64,000 bases of DNA from Pseudovibrio japonicus (lineage in GTDB: Bacteria > Pseudomonadota > Alphaproteobacteria > Rhizobiales > Stappiaceae): positions 558,001-622,000 of the forward strand of contig NZ_BMXE01000002.1 of NCBI RefSeq assembly GCF_014651595.1, written 5' to 3'. Both the position numbers and the translations under genes were made by a program. Below, piece after piece: positions 44,068-52,849 of this stretch. How positions within the stretch are numbered: the stretch's first letter is position 1; the number at the start of each line of letters is the position of its first letter. The notes below the pieces were generated by a model. That model was given only the letters and a program-made list of their open reading frames with translations, was not told the origin of the DNA and searched no databases.

Positions 44068-44727
44068 GTGATACGCTTTGAGAATGTGGGACTCCGGTAT
44101 GGAATGGGTCCGGAAGTACTTCGGGATTTGACCTTTTCCATTGAGCCGCAATCTTTTCAGTTTCTCACTGGTCCTTCGGGAGCGGGCAAAACCAGTTTGT
44201 TGCGCCTGTTGTTTCTCTCCATGCGGCCCACACGCGGGCTGATTTCTGTTTTTGGAAAAGATACCACAAAGATCACCAAGGGTGAGCTGCCGTCGATGCG
44301 TCGCCGGATTGGTGTGGTGTTTCAGGATTTCCGGCTGCTGGACCATCTCACCACCTATGAAAACGTGGCCTTGCCGCACCGTGTGGCGGGCAAGTCCGAG
44401 TCAGAGTATCGTCCGGATGTGATTGACCTGCTGAAGTGGGTGGGGCTTGGTGACCGGATGCATGTGCTGCCGCCGGTTCTCTCGGGTGGTGAAAAGCAGC
44501 GTGCCGCGATTGCGCGCGCTTTGATTACCCGGCCTGAAGTTCTGCTGGCAGATGAGCCGACAGGAAACGTGGATCCGCCACTTGCCCGCCGTTTGCTGCG
44601 CCTGTTTATAGAGTTGAACCGACTTGGCACCTCTGTGGTGATCGCAACTCACGACTTTCACTTGCTGGAGCAGGTGGAGGCTCGGCACCTAATACTCAAC
44701 GACGGGCGGTTGGCTGTTCATGACTGA
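44068..44727 (+). CDS. ftsE: Cell-division ABC transporter ATPase FtsE
   Basis: FtsE (219 residues) is the ATPase of the FtsEX complex, which couples the septal ring to peptidoglycan hydrolases. Walker A is GPSGAGKTS (35-43), the ABC signature LSGGEKQRAAIARAL is near 140, and Walker B is LLADEPTGNVD. The start is a GTG with AGGGGAAC upstream. The end overlaps ftsX by eight bases. Confidence 0.95.
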   Translation: MIRFENVGLRYGMGPEVLRDLTFSIEPQSFQFLTGPSGAGKTSLLRLLFLSMRPTRGLISVFGKDTTKITKGELPSMRRRIGVVFQDFRLLDHLTTYENVALPHRVAGKSESEYRPDVIDLLKWVGLGDRMHVLPPVLSGGEKQRAAIARALITRPEVLLADEPTGNVDPPLARRLLRLFIELNRLGTSVVIATHDFHLLEQVEARHLILNDGRLAVHD

Positions 44728-45799
44728 TACTCAGCGAAGAAGAGAACCGCCCATGTCCGCTCAAAAACCCGGAGCGCGCCGTGGGCCTGCGGGTCCAAAG
44801 CGGCCCAGTGGGCCACGAAAAGGCCCTCCTAAAGGCAAAGGTGGGCGTCCGCCGAAAAAAGTCGTGGCTAAGAAAGCGCCTGGGCTGAAGTTCAAGATCA
44901 AAGAAAGACCGGCGCCGATTGTGCCACCGCAGGCGATCTCCGGGCAGGCTTTGATGCTTGTAGTGGCGATCATGAGTTTTCTTGCCTGCCTGACCGTCGG
45001 GTTTGTGACGATCGTCAATGATGCGGCCAATGACTGGACCAATGATCTGGTGCGCGAAGTGACCGTGCAGATTCGGCCTGCAGATGGCGTGAACATGTTG
45101 CAGGAGATTGATCGCACATTGGCACTGGTCCGTGAGTTTCCCGGCGTGGGGGATGCGCGCGCGCTGTCTGATGAGGAGACCAAGGGACTACTTCAGCCGT
45201 GGCTTGGAGCGGGGCTTGAGCTGGAGGAACTGCCTGTTCCGCGTCTGGTTCTTGTTGAGATCAGTGACCCTGAAATGCTTAACCTGCCCGAGATGAAAGC
45301 GCAGATTGAACAGGATATCCGGGCGGCCTCTGTGGATGATCACCGCGTCTGGAATCGGCAGCTTTCTGCCATGGCGAACACAGCTGTGCTGGTTGGTTTT
45401 GGTATTCTGGTGCTTGTGCTGTTTTCCATGGTGCTCTCGGTGATTTTCGCAACGCAAGCGGCCATGTCTGGCAATAAGGATGTGGTAGAAGTACTTCACT
45501 TTGTAGGAGCTGAAGTTGGCTTCATTGCTTCCCAGTTTCAGCGGCACTTCCTATGGCTTGGGCTGAAGGGCGGGATCTTTGGGGGGACAATGGCTGCCCT
45601 GAGTTTCCTGATTGTTGCCTTCCTTAGTGACTCAGATGTCACTTCCGTTAGTGGAAATCAGGTGCAAGCGCTGTTTGGTTCTGCGCAGGTGAGTGCAATC
45701 GGATATATTGGGATTGTTGCTATTGTGGTGCTTGTTGCAGTGCTGACTGCACTAACGTCCCGTCTGGCTGTCCACAGACATTTGGCAAATATGGACTAA
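44720..45799 (+). CDS. ftsX: Cell-division protein FtsX
   Basis: FtsX (359 residues) is the membrane partner of FtsE. A long Pro/Gly/Arg/Lys-rich cytoplasmic tail (1-60) precedes the first helix (about 76-95), then an extracytoplasmic domain (about 100-210) and three further helices (about 214-240, 266-292 and 315-340). The overlap with ftsE by eight bases implies translational coupling. The basic tail is longer than in E. coli. Confidence 0.93.
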   Translation: MTDTQRRREPPMSAQKPGARRGPAGPKRPSGPRKGPPKGKGGRPPKKVVAKKAPGLKFKIKERPAPIVPPQAISGQALMLVVAIMSFLACLTVGFVTIVNDAANDWTNDLVREVTVQIRPADGVNMLQEIDRTLALVREFPGVGDARALSDEETKGLLQPWLGAGLELEELPVPRLVLVEISDPEMLNLPEMKAQIEQDIRAASVDDHRVWNRQLSAMANTAVLVGFGILVLVLFSMVLSVIFATQAAMSGNKDVVEVLHFVGAEVGFIASQFQRHFLWLGLKGGIFGGTMAALSFLIVAFLSDSDVTSVSGNQVQALFGSAQVSAIGYIGIVAIVVLVAVLTALTSRLAVHRHLANMD

Positions 45800-45888
45800 A
45801 TGCTGTTTTCTTCCCATTTTCGCCAGTTCTGATATGTAGTCAGGAAAATACCATTTCAGGTTTGTGGCTCTGACTTTTTTGCCACATC

Positions 45889-46608
45889 ATGGAGCACTCT
45901 TTGAATACGCGCGATACAGCGGCAGACCATAAAGCCCCCGGTGAACAAGATCCGGCACCAGCCGACGCTGAAAAGCCCTCTGGCCGCAAAATGTTCGTGC
46001 GCCGCTGTGTTTGTATCTTTCTGGTGCTGTTCCTGATTGGCCTGTTCTCGTTTGTCGGCGGTTTCTTGTGGTTTGTGGAAGTGCTGCAACCTTCTGTGCA
46101 GGCGGTAGTGCCCAGACACGCTGATGGTATTGTGGTTTTGACGGGCGGACGAGACCGGATTTCGCAAAGTCTGGATCTTTTGGAGGTTGGCAGCGCCAAG
46201 CGTCTATTGATCTCTGGCGTACATCCGACAACCAGTGCAAAGCAGATTGCACGGCTGAATTCCAAACGGATGTGGCTGTTTGATTGCTGTGTAGATCTGG
46301 ACCGGAAAGCACAAGATACCATCGGAAATGCGGAGGAAACGGCGAACTGGGTACGAGAAAACAGGTTTAGTTCTCTGTTGGTCGTCACCAGTGCCTATCA
46401 TATGCCTAGAGCATTGGCAGAACTGCAGGTTCGCCTTCCAAAAGCTTCCCTTTTTCCCAGTCCCGTCTATCATAAAGAGCTGGATTTGGAACATTGGTAT
46501 GAAAGTTCTTCAATAACAAAGCTTCTCCTGCGCGAGTATGTGAAGTATATCCTCGTGCGGCTGCGAGTTAAGTTGGATTTCGTTTTTCCTGTAAATCGCT
46601 CCGCTTAA
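45889..46608 (+). CDS. YdcF family (DUF218) membrane protein
   Basis: A 239-residue protein with one N-terminal membrane helix (about 43-65) and a DUF218/YdcF domain: ADGIVVLTGGRDRI, RLLISGVHP, TIGNAEETANWV and VTSAYHMPRAL. The fold resembles a nucleotide- or SAM-binding Rossmann domain; ElyC/SanA relatives act in envelope biogenesis. It is 89 bases after ftsX and 65 bases before plsC on the same strand, consistent with a shared envelope function. Confidence 0.9.
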   Translation: MEHSLNTRDTAADHKAPGEQDPAPADAEKPSGRKMFVRRCVCIFLVLFLIGLFSFVGGFLWFVEVLQPSVQAVVPRHADGIVVLTGGRDRISQSLDLLEVGSAKRLLISGVHPTTSAKQIARLNSKRMWLFDCCVDLDRKAQDTIGNAEETANWVRENRFSSLLVVTSAYHMPRALAELQVRLPKASLFPSPVYHKELDLEHWYESSSITKLLLREYVKYILVRLRVKLDFVFPVNRSA

Positions 46609-46673
46609 TATCGTGAAGTATACTCTGAGTTCGTTTTGGCGGGGGGCCATACGGATATGGTTGTGAAGGTATA

Positions 46674-47453
46674 ATGGTCGTTCTGCGTTCTATTCTTTTC
46701 AACGTGCTGTTTTACGTCAGTACTTTGATTATCATGTTGATGTGTAGTTTCCTGTTTCTGATTCCCGTCCGGTACGGCTGGTGGTTGTTGCCATTCTGGG
46801 GCCGGGTAGAGAAGTTTTTGCTTCGCTGGGTGGCAGGTGTAAAATCCGAAATTCGGGGTGTCGAAAACCTACCAAAAACAGGCTGTATTATTGCTTCCAA
46901 GCATCAATCTGCGTGGGAAACGTTTGCGCTTGCCGAGCACTATCGTCAGCAAACGTTTATCCTGAAGCGGGAGCTGCGCTGGGTTCCATTCTTTGGGTGG
47001 TATCTGATGAAGTTCCGGCAGATTCCTGTTGATCGTAGCAAGAAGGGCAAGGGCCTTGCTGCTATGAGCACAAAGGCTGCCGAGGCGATTGCGGAAGGCC
47101 GCAATATCATCATCTACCCTGAAGGAACGCGTCGTCCGGCTGGTGCGGAGCCCCATTACAAATATGGTATCGTGCACCTTTACAAGACACTGAACTGTCC
47201 GATTGTTCCGATTGCGGTCAACTCGGGTGTTTACTGGCCGCGCCGCCGCTTCTTCCGTTTTCCGGGTACGATCACAGCAGAGATTCTGGAGCCGATTCAG
47301 CCGGGATTGGAGCCGCAGGAATTCTTCCGGGTATTGCAGGAGCGCCTTGAAACGGCCTCTGATCGTTTGCTTGATGAAGCAGAAAAAGCGACGCCGGATA
47401 ACATCATCATCAAAGAAGCCCGTGCACGACAGGCAGAATATAAGAAAAAATAA
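46674..47453 (+). CDS. plsC: 1-acyl-sn-glycerol-3-phosphate acyltransferase
   Basis: A 259-residue membrane acyltransferase that makes phosphatidic acid. An N-terminal helix (about 7-32) is followed by block I KHQSAWET (His-x4-Glu rather than the usual His-x4-Asp, a form seen in alphaproteobacteria), the block around PFFGWYLMKFRQIPVDR, and block III YPEGTRRP, with IVPIAVNSG as block IV. A terminator follows. Gene order ftsEX - ydcF-like - plsC is common in this class. Confidence 0.93.
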   Translation: MVVLRSILFNVLFYVSTLIIMLMCSFLFLIPVRYGWWLLPFWGRVEKFLLRWVAGVKSEIRGVENLPKTGCIIASKHQSAWETFALAEHYRQQTFILKRELRWVPFFGWYLMKFRQIPVDRSKKGKGLAAMSTKAAEAIAEGRNIIIYPEGTRRPAGAEPHYKYGIVHLYKTLNCPIVPIAVNSGVYWPRRRFFRFPGTITAEILEPIQPGLEPQEFFRVLQERLETASDRLLDEAEKATPDNIIIKEARARQAEYKKK

Positions 47454-47485
47454 AGATTTTACGTGGAAATCAGATGTATCCTGAA

Positions 47486-47524
47486 AAGAAGGCTGCCTTT
47501 GCCTTAAAGGTGGCTTCTTTTTTT
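47486..47524 (+). terminator. Terminator after plsC
   Basis: AAGAAG pairs with CTTCTT and CCTTT with AAAGG around a small internal bulge, ending in seven T residues. It lies 33 bases after the plsC stop. Confidence 0.7.
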
Positions 47525-47579
47525 GGGAAATCTCTGGTTCAACTTGTAATTTGTTCTTAGTTTGTTCTAAAAAAGTACT

Positions 47580-47984
47580 ATGGGAAATAGTAGGAGAAAT
47601 CAGGGGAGTGCGGCGCAGTACTCGTTGTTTGACGAGAACCTGCCAAGTGGTACGTCTCCGCGCGTGTCAGAGGAGCTGGGAGCCGGCAGTCAGTTCAAGT
47701 ACTGGTCTGGTGCTTCCGGGCATCGTTACCTCTTTACCCGGATTTCGCAGGCGGAGGTTCCCGACTATGCTGAAAAGCTGGTTCTGATTACGGATACGAA
47801 GAGTGAGAGTGTGATCTGGCTCGGGTATCAGGGTATGCCGAATGAGAAGAACCCTATGCCTGTGCTTAAGCCCTCGCAGGATGCGTATGTCCACCTTCTG
47901 GCAGAAGACACCACAGAGAGGGACCGCGCTCAAAATGACCTGCGGACCGGGATCTTTTCTTACATCAAGCCAGAAGACGAATAG
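47580..47984 (+). CDS. Conserved hypothetical protein
   Basis: A 134-residue soluble protein without recognised domain. The middle part, HRYLFTRISQAEVPDYAEKL and VLITDTKSESVIWLGYQG, looks like a compact alpha/beta domain with two Trp/Tyr-rich strands. The ends are polar and probably disordered. AAGTACT precedes the ATG and no good ribosome site is visible; the start may be elsewhere. It stops 13 bases before the convergent chaC stop. Confidence 0.65.
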   Translation: MGNSRRNQGSAAQYSLFDENLPSGTSPRVSEELGAGSQFKYWSGASGHRYLFTRISQAEVPDYAEKLVLITDTKSESVIWLGYQGMPNEKNPMPVLKPSQDAYVHLLAEDTTERDRAQNDLRTGIFSYIKPEDE

Positions 47985-47997
47985 TCCAAGTCTGTTT

Positions 47998-48522
47998 TCA
48001 GAGTGAAAGCTGCCGTGCCAGCCATTCCACATTCTGGTCTTTCACCCCCATTTCCTTCATGTGCGTGTATGTGTTGATGACATACTCCGGATTTGCGCCG
48101 GATAAGCCTTTTGCGCCCTTCACAATCTGCAATTGTTCTTTCAGAGGTAAAGCGCCTGCATATTGCTTGTGCTTCCGGTCTGTGACGAATGTGACTGCGC
48201 GTACCTTGCTGCCTTCATCATCCAGCAATCGAATGCTGCGGTGGGTTTCCAGATAGACCATGGTTTGTTGTTCGCGTTCGCGGAGATAATGCAGTGTGTT
48301 CTGCCAGTTTTCCGGTGCGACTTTGAACGCCATGCCGATGCAGGCACCGCCTTTGTCCAGCCCAAATACCAGTCCAGGGTTGTCCTGAGTCCCGCGATGA
48401 ACCCATGAATAAACACAGAGAGATCTATGAACGCCATGTACAATTGCAGGGACAACTTGTTCATAAGGAAAGCCAGGACGCCAAATTAGTGATCCGTAGC
48501 CAAATATCCATAAATCTCGCAT
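47998..48522 (-). CDS. ChaC-type gamma-glutamylcyclotransferase
   Basis: A 174-residue ChaC/GGCT fold enzyme that degrades glutathione to 5-oxoproline and Cys-Gly. The substrate loop FGYGSLIWRPGF is near residues 7-18, with VHRGTQDNPGLVFGLDKGG as the second part and YLREREQQTMVYLE carrying the likely catalytic glutamate. YVINTYTHMKEMG is a conserved C-terminal segment. It is divergent from the DUF2125 gene with 95 bases between starts. Confidence 0.92.
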   Translation of the reverse strand: MRDLWIFGYGSLIWRPGFPYEQVVPAIVHGVHRSLCVYSWVHRGTQDNPGLVFGLDKGGACIGMAFKVAPENWQNTLHYLREREQQTMVYLETHRSIRLLDDEGSKVRAVTFVTDRKHKQYAGALPLKEQLQIVKGAKGLSGANPEYVINTYTHMKEMGVKDQNVEWLARQLSL

Positions 48523-48617
48523 AACTATTTTCTCGTAGAATTCTTAGATACACATCGCCTATCAGGCTCGTAATCAGCATGCAACTCACAGCACTGTGTG
48601 AGGGTAACGGAGAGTAG

Positions 48618-49661
48618 ATGACTGAACCAAAAGTATCCCGGCCCCCAAGAAAGTCGGCGTATTTCGTCCTAGCGATCCTTGTCGTCCTGCTCATTGGCGG
48701 ATGGTCCGCCTATTGGGCGGTTGGACGCGGTATTGTTTCGGACGTAATTCGCAATGGAATAAACGTCGCCGAAGCAGAAGGTGGAAGCCTTGAATGTGGT
48801 GACCAAAAGCTTGGTGGATACCCGTTCCGATTTGAATTGAGCTGTACTCCGTTTCGTATGGACAAAGACGGAGAGTGGTACTTTATCAATGAGTTACGCG
48901 GTGTCGCGCTGGCTTATAACCCGACCCACGTGATTTTAGAGGCAAGTGGTCCGGCCGAGATGAATCTTGGCGAAGACGGGCCTGCATACTCCGCAAACTG
49001 GGCAACAGCACAGGCCAGCGTGGTTGCTGAAAACAACAGGCCTGCGCAGGTTGATGCTGTCTTCAATGATCCCACGCTGACCTACATCGTTGGAGACCAG
49101 TCTCTCGAGCTTGGTGCGGATCAGACAGAAGCGCATATGCGCCGTGTTGAAGGCAATGAGAATGCGCTTGATGTGGCGTTGCGGATCGTTGGTCTGACCG
49201 CCGGGAATGTTTCCGGTGATGTGCCGCTTGATATCAGCCTTCTAATGCAGTTGCCGGAGGGTTCTGGCGTGCTGGATGGAGAAGTTCACGATCTAGCTGA
49301 TTTATTGGTTGATGAAGAGATAAGGGTCAATGTCTCCAGCCTGCAACTGCAGAGCGGTGAGTTCTCCATCGCCACTGAAGGGAATCTGGTGATTGACCGA
49401 CAGGGGCGTTTGAATGGAACGCTGCCGCTGGTGATTACCGGCATCCACCAGCTGGAAGCCGTGTTACGGCCTCTGTTTCCACAAGACGACAGAACGCTTG
49501 AGGCGCTTCAGAGAACGGCGACGAGTATTGGACAGGGCAGTGCGGAGGATGGTGTTCCGACGATCCGGATTCCGGTGACGCTTGAAAATGGTCGTGCGCG
49601 GATCGCGTTCTTTGATTTGGGGCCTGTGCCTCAGCTGGTCATAGGAGAAAGCGGCTCTTAA
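48618..49661 (+). CDS. DUF2125 domain protein
   Basis: A 347-residue protein with a single N-terminal membrane helix (about 14-34) and a large periplasmic beta-rich domain. GGYPFRFELSC (about 74-84) is the hallmark of DUF2125, a family known mainly from Rhizobiales. The repeated beta-strand character resembles AsmA-like lipid-transfer proteins, but that is inference. GGAGAG precedes the ATG. Its stop codon lies inside the loop of a terminator hairpin. Confidence 0.88.
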   Translation: MTEPKVSRPPRKSAYFVLAILVVLLIGGWSAYWAVGRGIVSDVIRNGINVAEAEGGSLECGDQKLGGYPFRFELSCTPFRMDKDGEWYFINELRGVALAYNPTHVILEASGPAEMNLGEDGPAYSANWATAQASVVAENNRPAQVDAVFNDPTLTYIVGDQSLELGADQTEAHMRRVEGNENALDVALRIVGLTAGNVSGDVPLDISLLMQLPEGSGVLDGEVHDLADLLVDEEIRVNVSSLQLQSGEFSIATEGNLVIDRQGRLNGTLPLVITGIHQLEAVLRPLFPQDDRTLEALQRTATSIGQGSAEDGVPTIRIPVTLENGRARIAFFDLGPVPQLVIGESGS

Positions 49662-49676
49662 TGAGCCGCTTTTGGA
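49648..49676 (+). terminator. Terminator overlapping the DUF2125 stop codon
   Basis: Stem AAAGCGGCTC (49648-49657) with GAGCCGCTTT (49663-49672). The five-base loop contains the TAA stop of the DUF2125 gene. It can act on both strands between this convergent pair. Confidence 0.85.
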
Positions 49677-50138
49677 TTATGCGAGTGCTAGGCGGCTAAT
49701 CGGGATAATGAAGCTGTCTTCATCGCCAGGTTCCGCCAGATCTTCAAAGAGGCTGTTGTCGACTTTGTTCTTGTTTGGCACCAGCCAACGAACATGAAGC
49801 CAGTCACGTGCTGTGCCGATCTTGGAGAGCTCTTCCACCAGTGAACGGCCAATGCCTTTATGTTGGTGGTCCGGCATCACGTAGATGTCGTCGAGCTGGC
49901 CAATGCGCAGACCGGAGATCAGGTCCGGAATATCGAAGAAAGCTGCGAAGCCGACCAGATCTTCGTCTTCATACGCACCGATGATTTCGATGGACTTGTC
50001 TTCGAGCAGGCGCTCGGCGAAGACTTCGTCTGGACGACGTGGAGCGCCACGCTTCAAGGCTTGTGCATTCTCTGCAATGAGAGGGGCCAAGTCTGGCGCA
50101 TCACCGGGTTTTAAGGCTCTACAAATAAGATCAGCCAT
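49677..50138 (-). CDS. GNAT family acetyltransferase
   Basis: A 153-residue GNAT protein. LDDIYVMPDHQHKGIGRSLV contains motif A; GIGRSL binds acetyl-CoA. The ATG at 50138 has GGAAGAGG upstream and is preferred over an open frame reaching 50246. Motif B and the C-terminal strand (DSFIIPISRL) complete the fold. The substrate is unknown; family members acetylate small molecules or proteins. Confidence 0.88.
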   Translation of the reverse strand: MADLICRALKPGDAPDLAPLIAENAQALKRGAPRRPDEVFAERLLEDKSIEIIGAYEDEDLVGFAAFFDIPDLISGLRIGQLDDIYVMPDHQHKGIGRSLVEELSKIGTARDWLHVRWLVPNKNKVDNSLFEDLAEPGDEDSFIIPISRLALA

Positions 50139-50461
50139 TATACCTCTTCCCGTTCCTTCGTTTAATTTTGCGCTATAGAGTGACCCCAAAATATCCCGAA
50201 AATCAAGGTACCAAAGCCTATAGGCTCGTGAATGTTGTGGGATCACCCGTTCTGGTGGCAGGTGCTAGATGGAGGTGACATGACCGACTATCTCCCTGTG
50301 CGTGTTGCTGGTTTCGACTTCGCACTTGGGCCGGGCCGTTATTGCGGCCAAAGACCTAATGTTTGCCCGTTCTAAACACACAATTAGCCCGAATGGTGAG
50401 TAGTGAAGATGAGGGGTGGGCTCTAAACTCACTCTGATTTTGCAATGCAACAGGAAGTATC

Positions 50462-51364
50462 ATGTCTAGCTCACAGCAAGTTCATAGTATCAGACCGCGC
50501 CGTAGTGCGCTTTATATGCCAGGTTCGAATGCACGTGCGTTGGAGAAGGCCAAGGGGCTGGATGTGGACGTGTTGCTGCTGGATCTGGAAGACGCCGTGG
50601 CGCCAGATGCCAAAGAGATGGCGCGTACTCAGGTGTGTGAGGCCGTTGCTGGTGGTGGATATGGCCACCGCGAGCTTGTTATTCGCATCAATGGCATGAA
50701 GACCCCTTGGGGCAATGATGACCTGAAAGCAGCCGTTGCTGCTAAGCCGGATGCTGTTTTGCTGCCGAAGGTGGAGAGCCTTGCGGACATCAAACCAGTT
50801 GCTGACTATCTAGCAGAGCAGGGAGCTGACGGTGTTCGCATCTGGGCGATGCTGGAAACGCCGGGTGCCATTCTTAATGCCTCGGAGATTGCCGAGGCTG
50901 CGAAGGATCCGCACAACCGTTTGGATGTGTTCATTATTGGCACTAATGACTTGAGTAAGGAAAGCGGCGCCAAGATCCTGCCGGGTCGTGCAGCGTTGAT
51001 GCCGTGGCTGATGACCTTCCTTGCGATCGCTCGTGTTGGTGGTGCGGATATTCTGGATGGTGTGTACAACAACTTCTCTGATCTGGAGGGCTTTGCTGAT
51101 GAATGTAAGCAAGGTGCCGATATGGGGTTGGACGGTAAAACGCTGATCCATCCAAAGCAGCTTGAGGCCTGTAACTCCGCCTTCGCGCCTAGTGAAGCGG
51201 ACGTTGAGTGGGCGAAGAAGATGATTACCGCGTTCGAACTGCCGGAAAATCACGATAAGGGTGCTTTGCAGGTGGACGGCAAGATGGTTGAGCGTCTTCA
51301 TGCCGATATGGGCCGCAAAACCGTTGCCATTGCCGAAGCCATCGCGCGGCACGTGGACGCCTAG
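50462..51364 (+). CDS. CitE/malyl-CoA lyase-like protein
   Basis: A 300-residue CitE-like TIM barrel. Motifs RSALYMPGSN (near 15-24), LLLDLEDAVAPDAK (40-53), the metal-binding glutamate in IWAMLETPGAIL and FIIGTNDLSKE, then DGKTLIHPKQ, fit CoA-ester lyases such as malyl-CoA or citramalyl-CoA lyase. The exact substrate cannot be set from sequence. CAGGAAGTATC precedes the ATG. A DUF1737 gene follows by 90 bases, a pairing common in Rhizobiales. Confidence 0.9.
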   Translation: MSSSQQVHSIRPRRSALYMPGSNARALEKAKGLDVDVLLLDLEDAVAPDAKEMARTQVCEAVAGGGYGHRELVIRINGMKTPWGNDDLKAAVAAKPDAVLLPKVESLADIKPVADYLAEQGADGVRIWAMLETPGAILNASEIAEAAKDPHNRLDVFIIGTNDLSKESGAKILPGRAALMPWLMTFLAIARVGGADILDGVYNNFSDLEGFADECKQGADMGLDGKTLIHPKQLEACNSAFAPSEADVEWAKKMITAFELPENHDKGALQVDGKMVERLHADMGRKTVAIAEAIARHVDA

Positions 51365-51454
51365 ATTTGAACGAAGCGCATGTTTAAACCTCTGGCTTCT
51401 CTCGTATTTGGCTGATAGGTTCCGCCAACACTTGAAGAACTAAAGGGAAATAAC

Positions 51455-51661
51455 ATGCGCCTTTACCGCCTCATCACCGAACCGGATTCCTCTAAGTTTT
51501 GCCACCGTGTAACGGAAGCGCTCAACAAGGGATGGGAACTGCATGGATCTCCGACCATGACTTATGATGCAACCAAAGGCGTTACCATGTGTGGTCAGGC
51601 TGTGATCAAGCATGTTGACGGCGAAAAGTACACGCCAGAGACCAAACTTGGTGCTTGGTAA
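51455..51661 (+). CDS. DUF1737 domain protein
   Basis: A 68-residue protein, all of which is the DUF1737 domain. GWELHGSPTMTYD and AVIKHVDGEKY form a small beta-rich fold of unknown role. It follows the CitE-like gene by 90 bases and is probably in the same transcript. AAAGGGAAA precedes the ATG. A hairpin terminator follows closely. Confidence 0.85.
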   Translation: MRLYRLITEPDSSKFCHRVTEALNKGWELHGSPTMTYDATKGVTMCGQAVIKHVDGEKYTPETKLGAW

Positions 51662-51687
51662 GCTTGCTTTTTATGAGTTGTTGGAAG

Positions 51688-51712
51688 TGGCGGGATTTTC
51701 CCGCCATTTTGC
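51688..51712 (+). terminator. Terminator after the DUF1737 gene
   Basis: TGGCGGGA (51688-51695) pairs with TCCCGCCA (51699-51706), loop TTT, then TTTTGCATTTT. A compact strong terminator in the convergent gap; it may act on both strands. Confidence 0.85.
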
Positions 51713-51728
51713 ATTTTGGGGGCCTGTT

Positions 51729-52778
51729 TCAGGCGCTTTCCAGCATGGCTTCCAGAACGCCGCGATAAATGGTGCGGACGCGCTGTTGGTGGTGTGGGGC
51801 TGCCTGCCAGAAGTTGGTGAGGCCGGGACCGGCATTCAGTTCCAGAATGTTGGCGGAGCACTGCTCTTCGCTAAGGTCATCGCACAGGATGTCTACGCCT
51901 GCATAGCGCAAGCCGCATACCCGTGCTGCTTCTACGGCCAGTGCCTTGAAACTCGGGGAGGCGAGGTCGGTTACGTCTACTGCTTCACCGCCTGTTGACA
52001 GGTTGGCGTTGGAGAGCAGCGGCAGGCGTTTTCCGCTTTGTAGGATGGCGGTCAGATCATAGCCTGCTTCCTGTATGGCCTTCAGCAGGCGTGGGTCACC
52101 AGCGTCCACCTTGTAGCCACCGGTGCGGGTGGTGAGTGTCCTGATCTTTTCCGCCAAGAGCTCTGCAATCGTGTTTGTGCCATTGCCCATGATGGAAAGC
52201 GCGCGCCGTTCGATGATCGCCAGAACCTCTCCATCCAGCACGATCACGCGGTAGTCTGCACCCGAGACAGCTGTTTGGAGCAGCATCCGGTCATTGTCCC
52301 GCAAAGCGGTTTTCAGGCGGGTTTTCAGCTCGGTTTCGTCAGAGACCTTCTGGACACCGACGCCTTGTGTGCCTTCGTTGGGTTTAATGAACAGCGGGTA
52401 GCCGAGCGACTCTGCGATTGCGGGGGCTTTTGTGATTGGGTTCAGGCTTTGAGCAACATGCGGGTTTGCGGTACTGAGCTGCTTGATGGCCCTGTCTGAG
52501 TGGATGAGTTTAAAGTCTGGAGTGGGCAGGCCAGCGTCTTGTAAAAGGCGGCCTGAGAAGTCCTTGTCGCGGGCGGCTTCTCCGGCAGAGTAGCTGTTGA
52601 GTGCGAAGGCGCCGCCCTTGATGGGAAAGCGTTTGCCGCCGCCCGTTTCAATATATCCGAAATAGAAGAACTCGCGGTCGAGAGCGAGTTTAATGCCTTT
52701 CTCCTGACAGAGCTCAGCAAGCAAGCGCGGAGCAAGGGGAAGGGACGGCAGGTCGGGTGAAACAGGGAAAAACTGCAT
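51729..52778 (-). CDS. ATP-grasp ligase, cyanophycin-synthetase-like
   Basis: A 349-residue protein. Residues about 90-200 form the ATP-grasp lid (FIKPNEGTQGVGVQKV, LLQTAVSGADYRVIVLDGEV) and ILELNAGPGLTNFW is the metal-binding end. The LPLLSNANLSTGGEAVDVTD stretch closely resembles the ATP-grasp domain of cyanophycin synthetase and of GshF-type fusions. There is no Mur-ligase domain and no partner, so it is a stand-alone ATP-grasp peptide ligase of unknown substrates. It could make a small amino-acid or glutathione-like conjugate. It lies about 70 bases downstream of lolA on the same strand, behind a terminator. Confidence 0.8.
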   Translation of the reverse strand: MQFFPVSPDLPSLPLAPRLLAELCQEKGIKLALDREFFYFGYIETGGGKRFPIKGGAFALNSYSAGEAARDKDFSGRLLQDAGLPTPDFKLIHSDRAIKQLSTANPHVAQSLNPITKAPAIAESLGYPLFIKPNEGTQGVGVQKVSDETELKTRLKTALRDNDRMLLQTAVSGADYRVIVLDGEVLAIIERRALSIMGNGTNTIAELLAEKIRTLTTRTGGYKVDAGDPRLLKAIQEAGYDLTAILQSGKRLPLLSNANLSTGGEAVDVTDLASPSFKALAVEAARVCGLRYAGVDILCDDLSEEQCSANILELNAGPGLTNFWQAAPHHQQRVRTIYRGVLEAMLESA

Positions 52779-52794
52779 TAGGTTCTCTGGCCAA

Positions 52795-52822
52795 TAAAAA
52801 AGGAGCGCCGAAGCACTCCTCT
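52795..52822 (-). terminator. Terminator after lolA on the minus strand
   Basis: On the minus strand AGGAGTGC - TTCG - GCGCTCCT forms a stem with a UUCG tetraloop and one G-U pair, followed by a TTTTTT run. A strong terminator between lolA and the ATP-grasp gene. Confidence 0.85.
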
Positions 52823-52849
52823 TTCATATAGCAAATTCTGGGCTGATGC

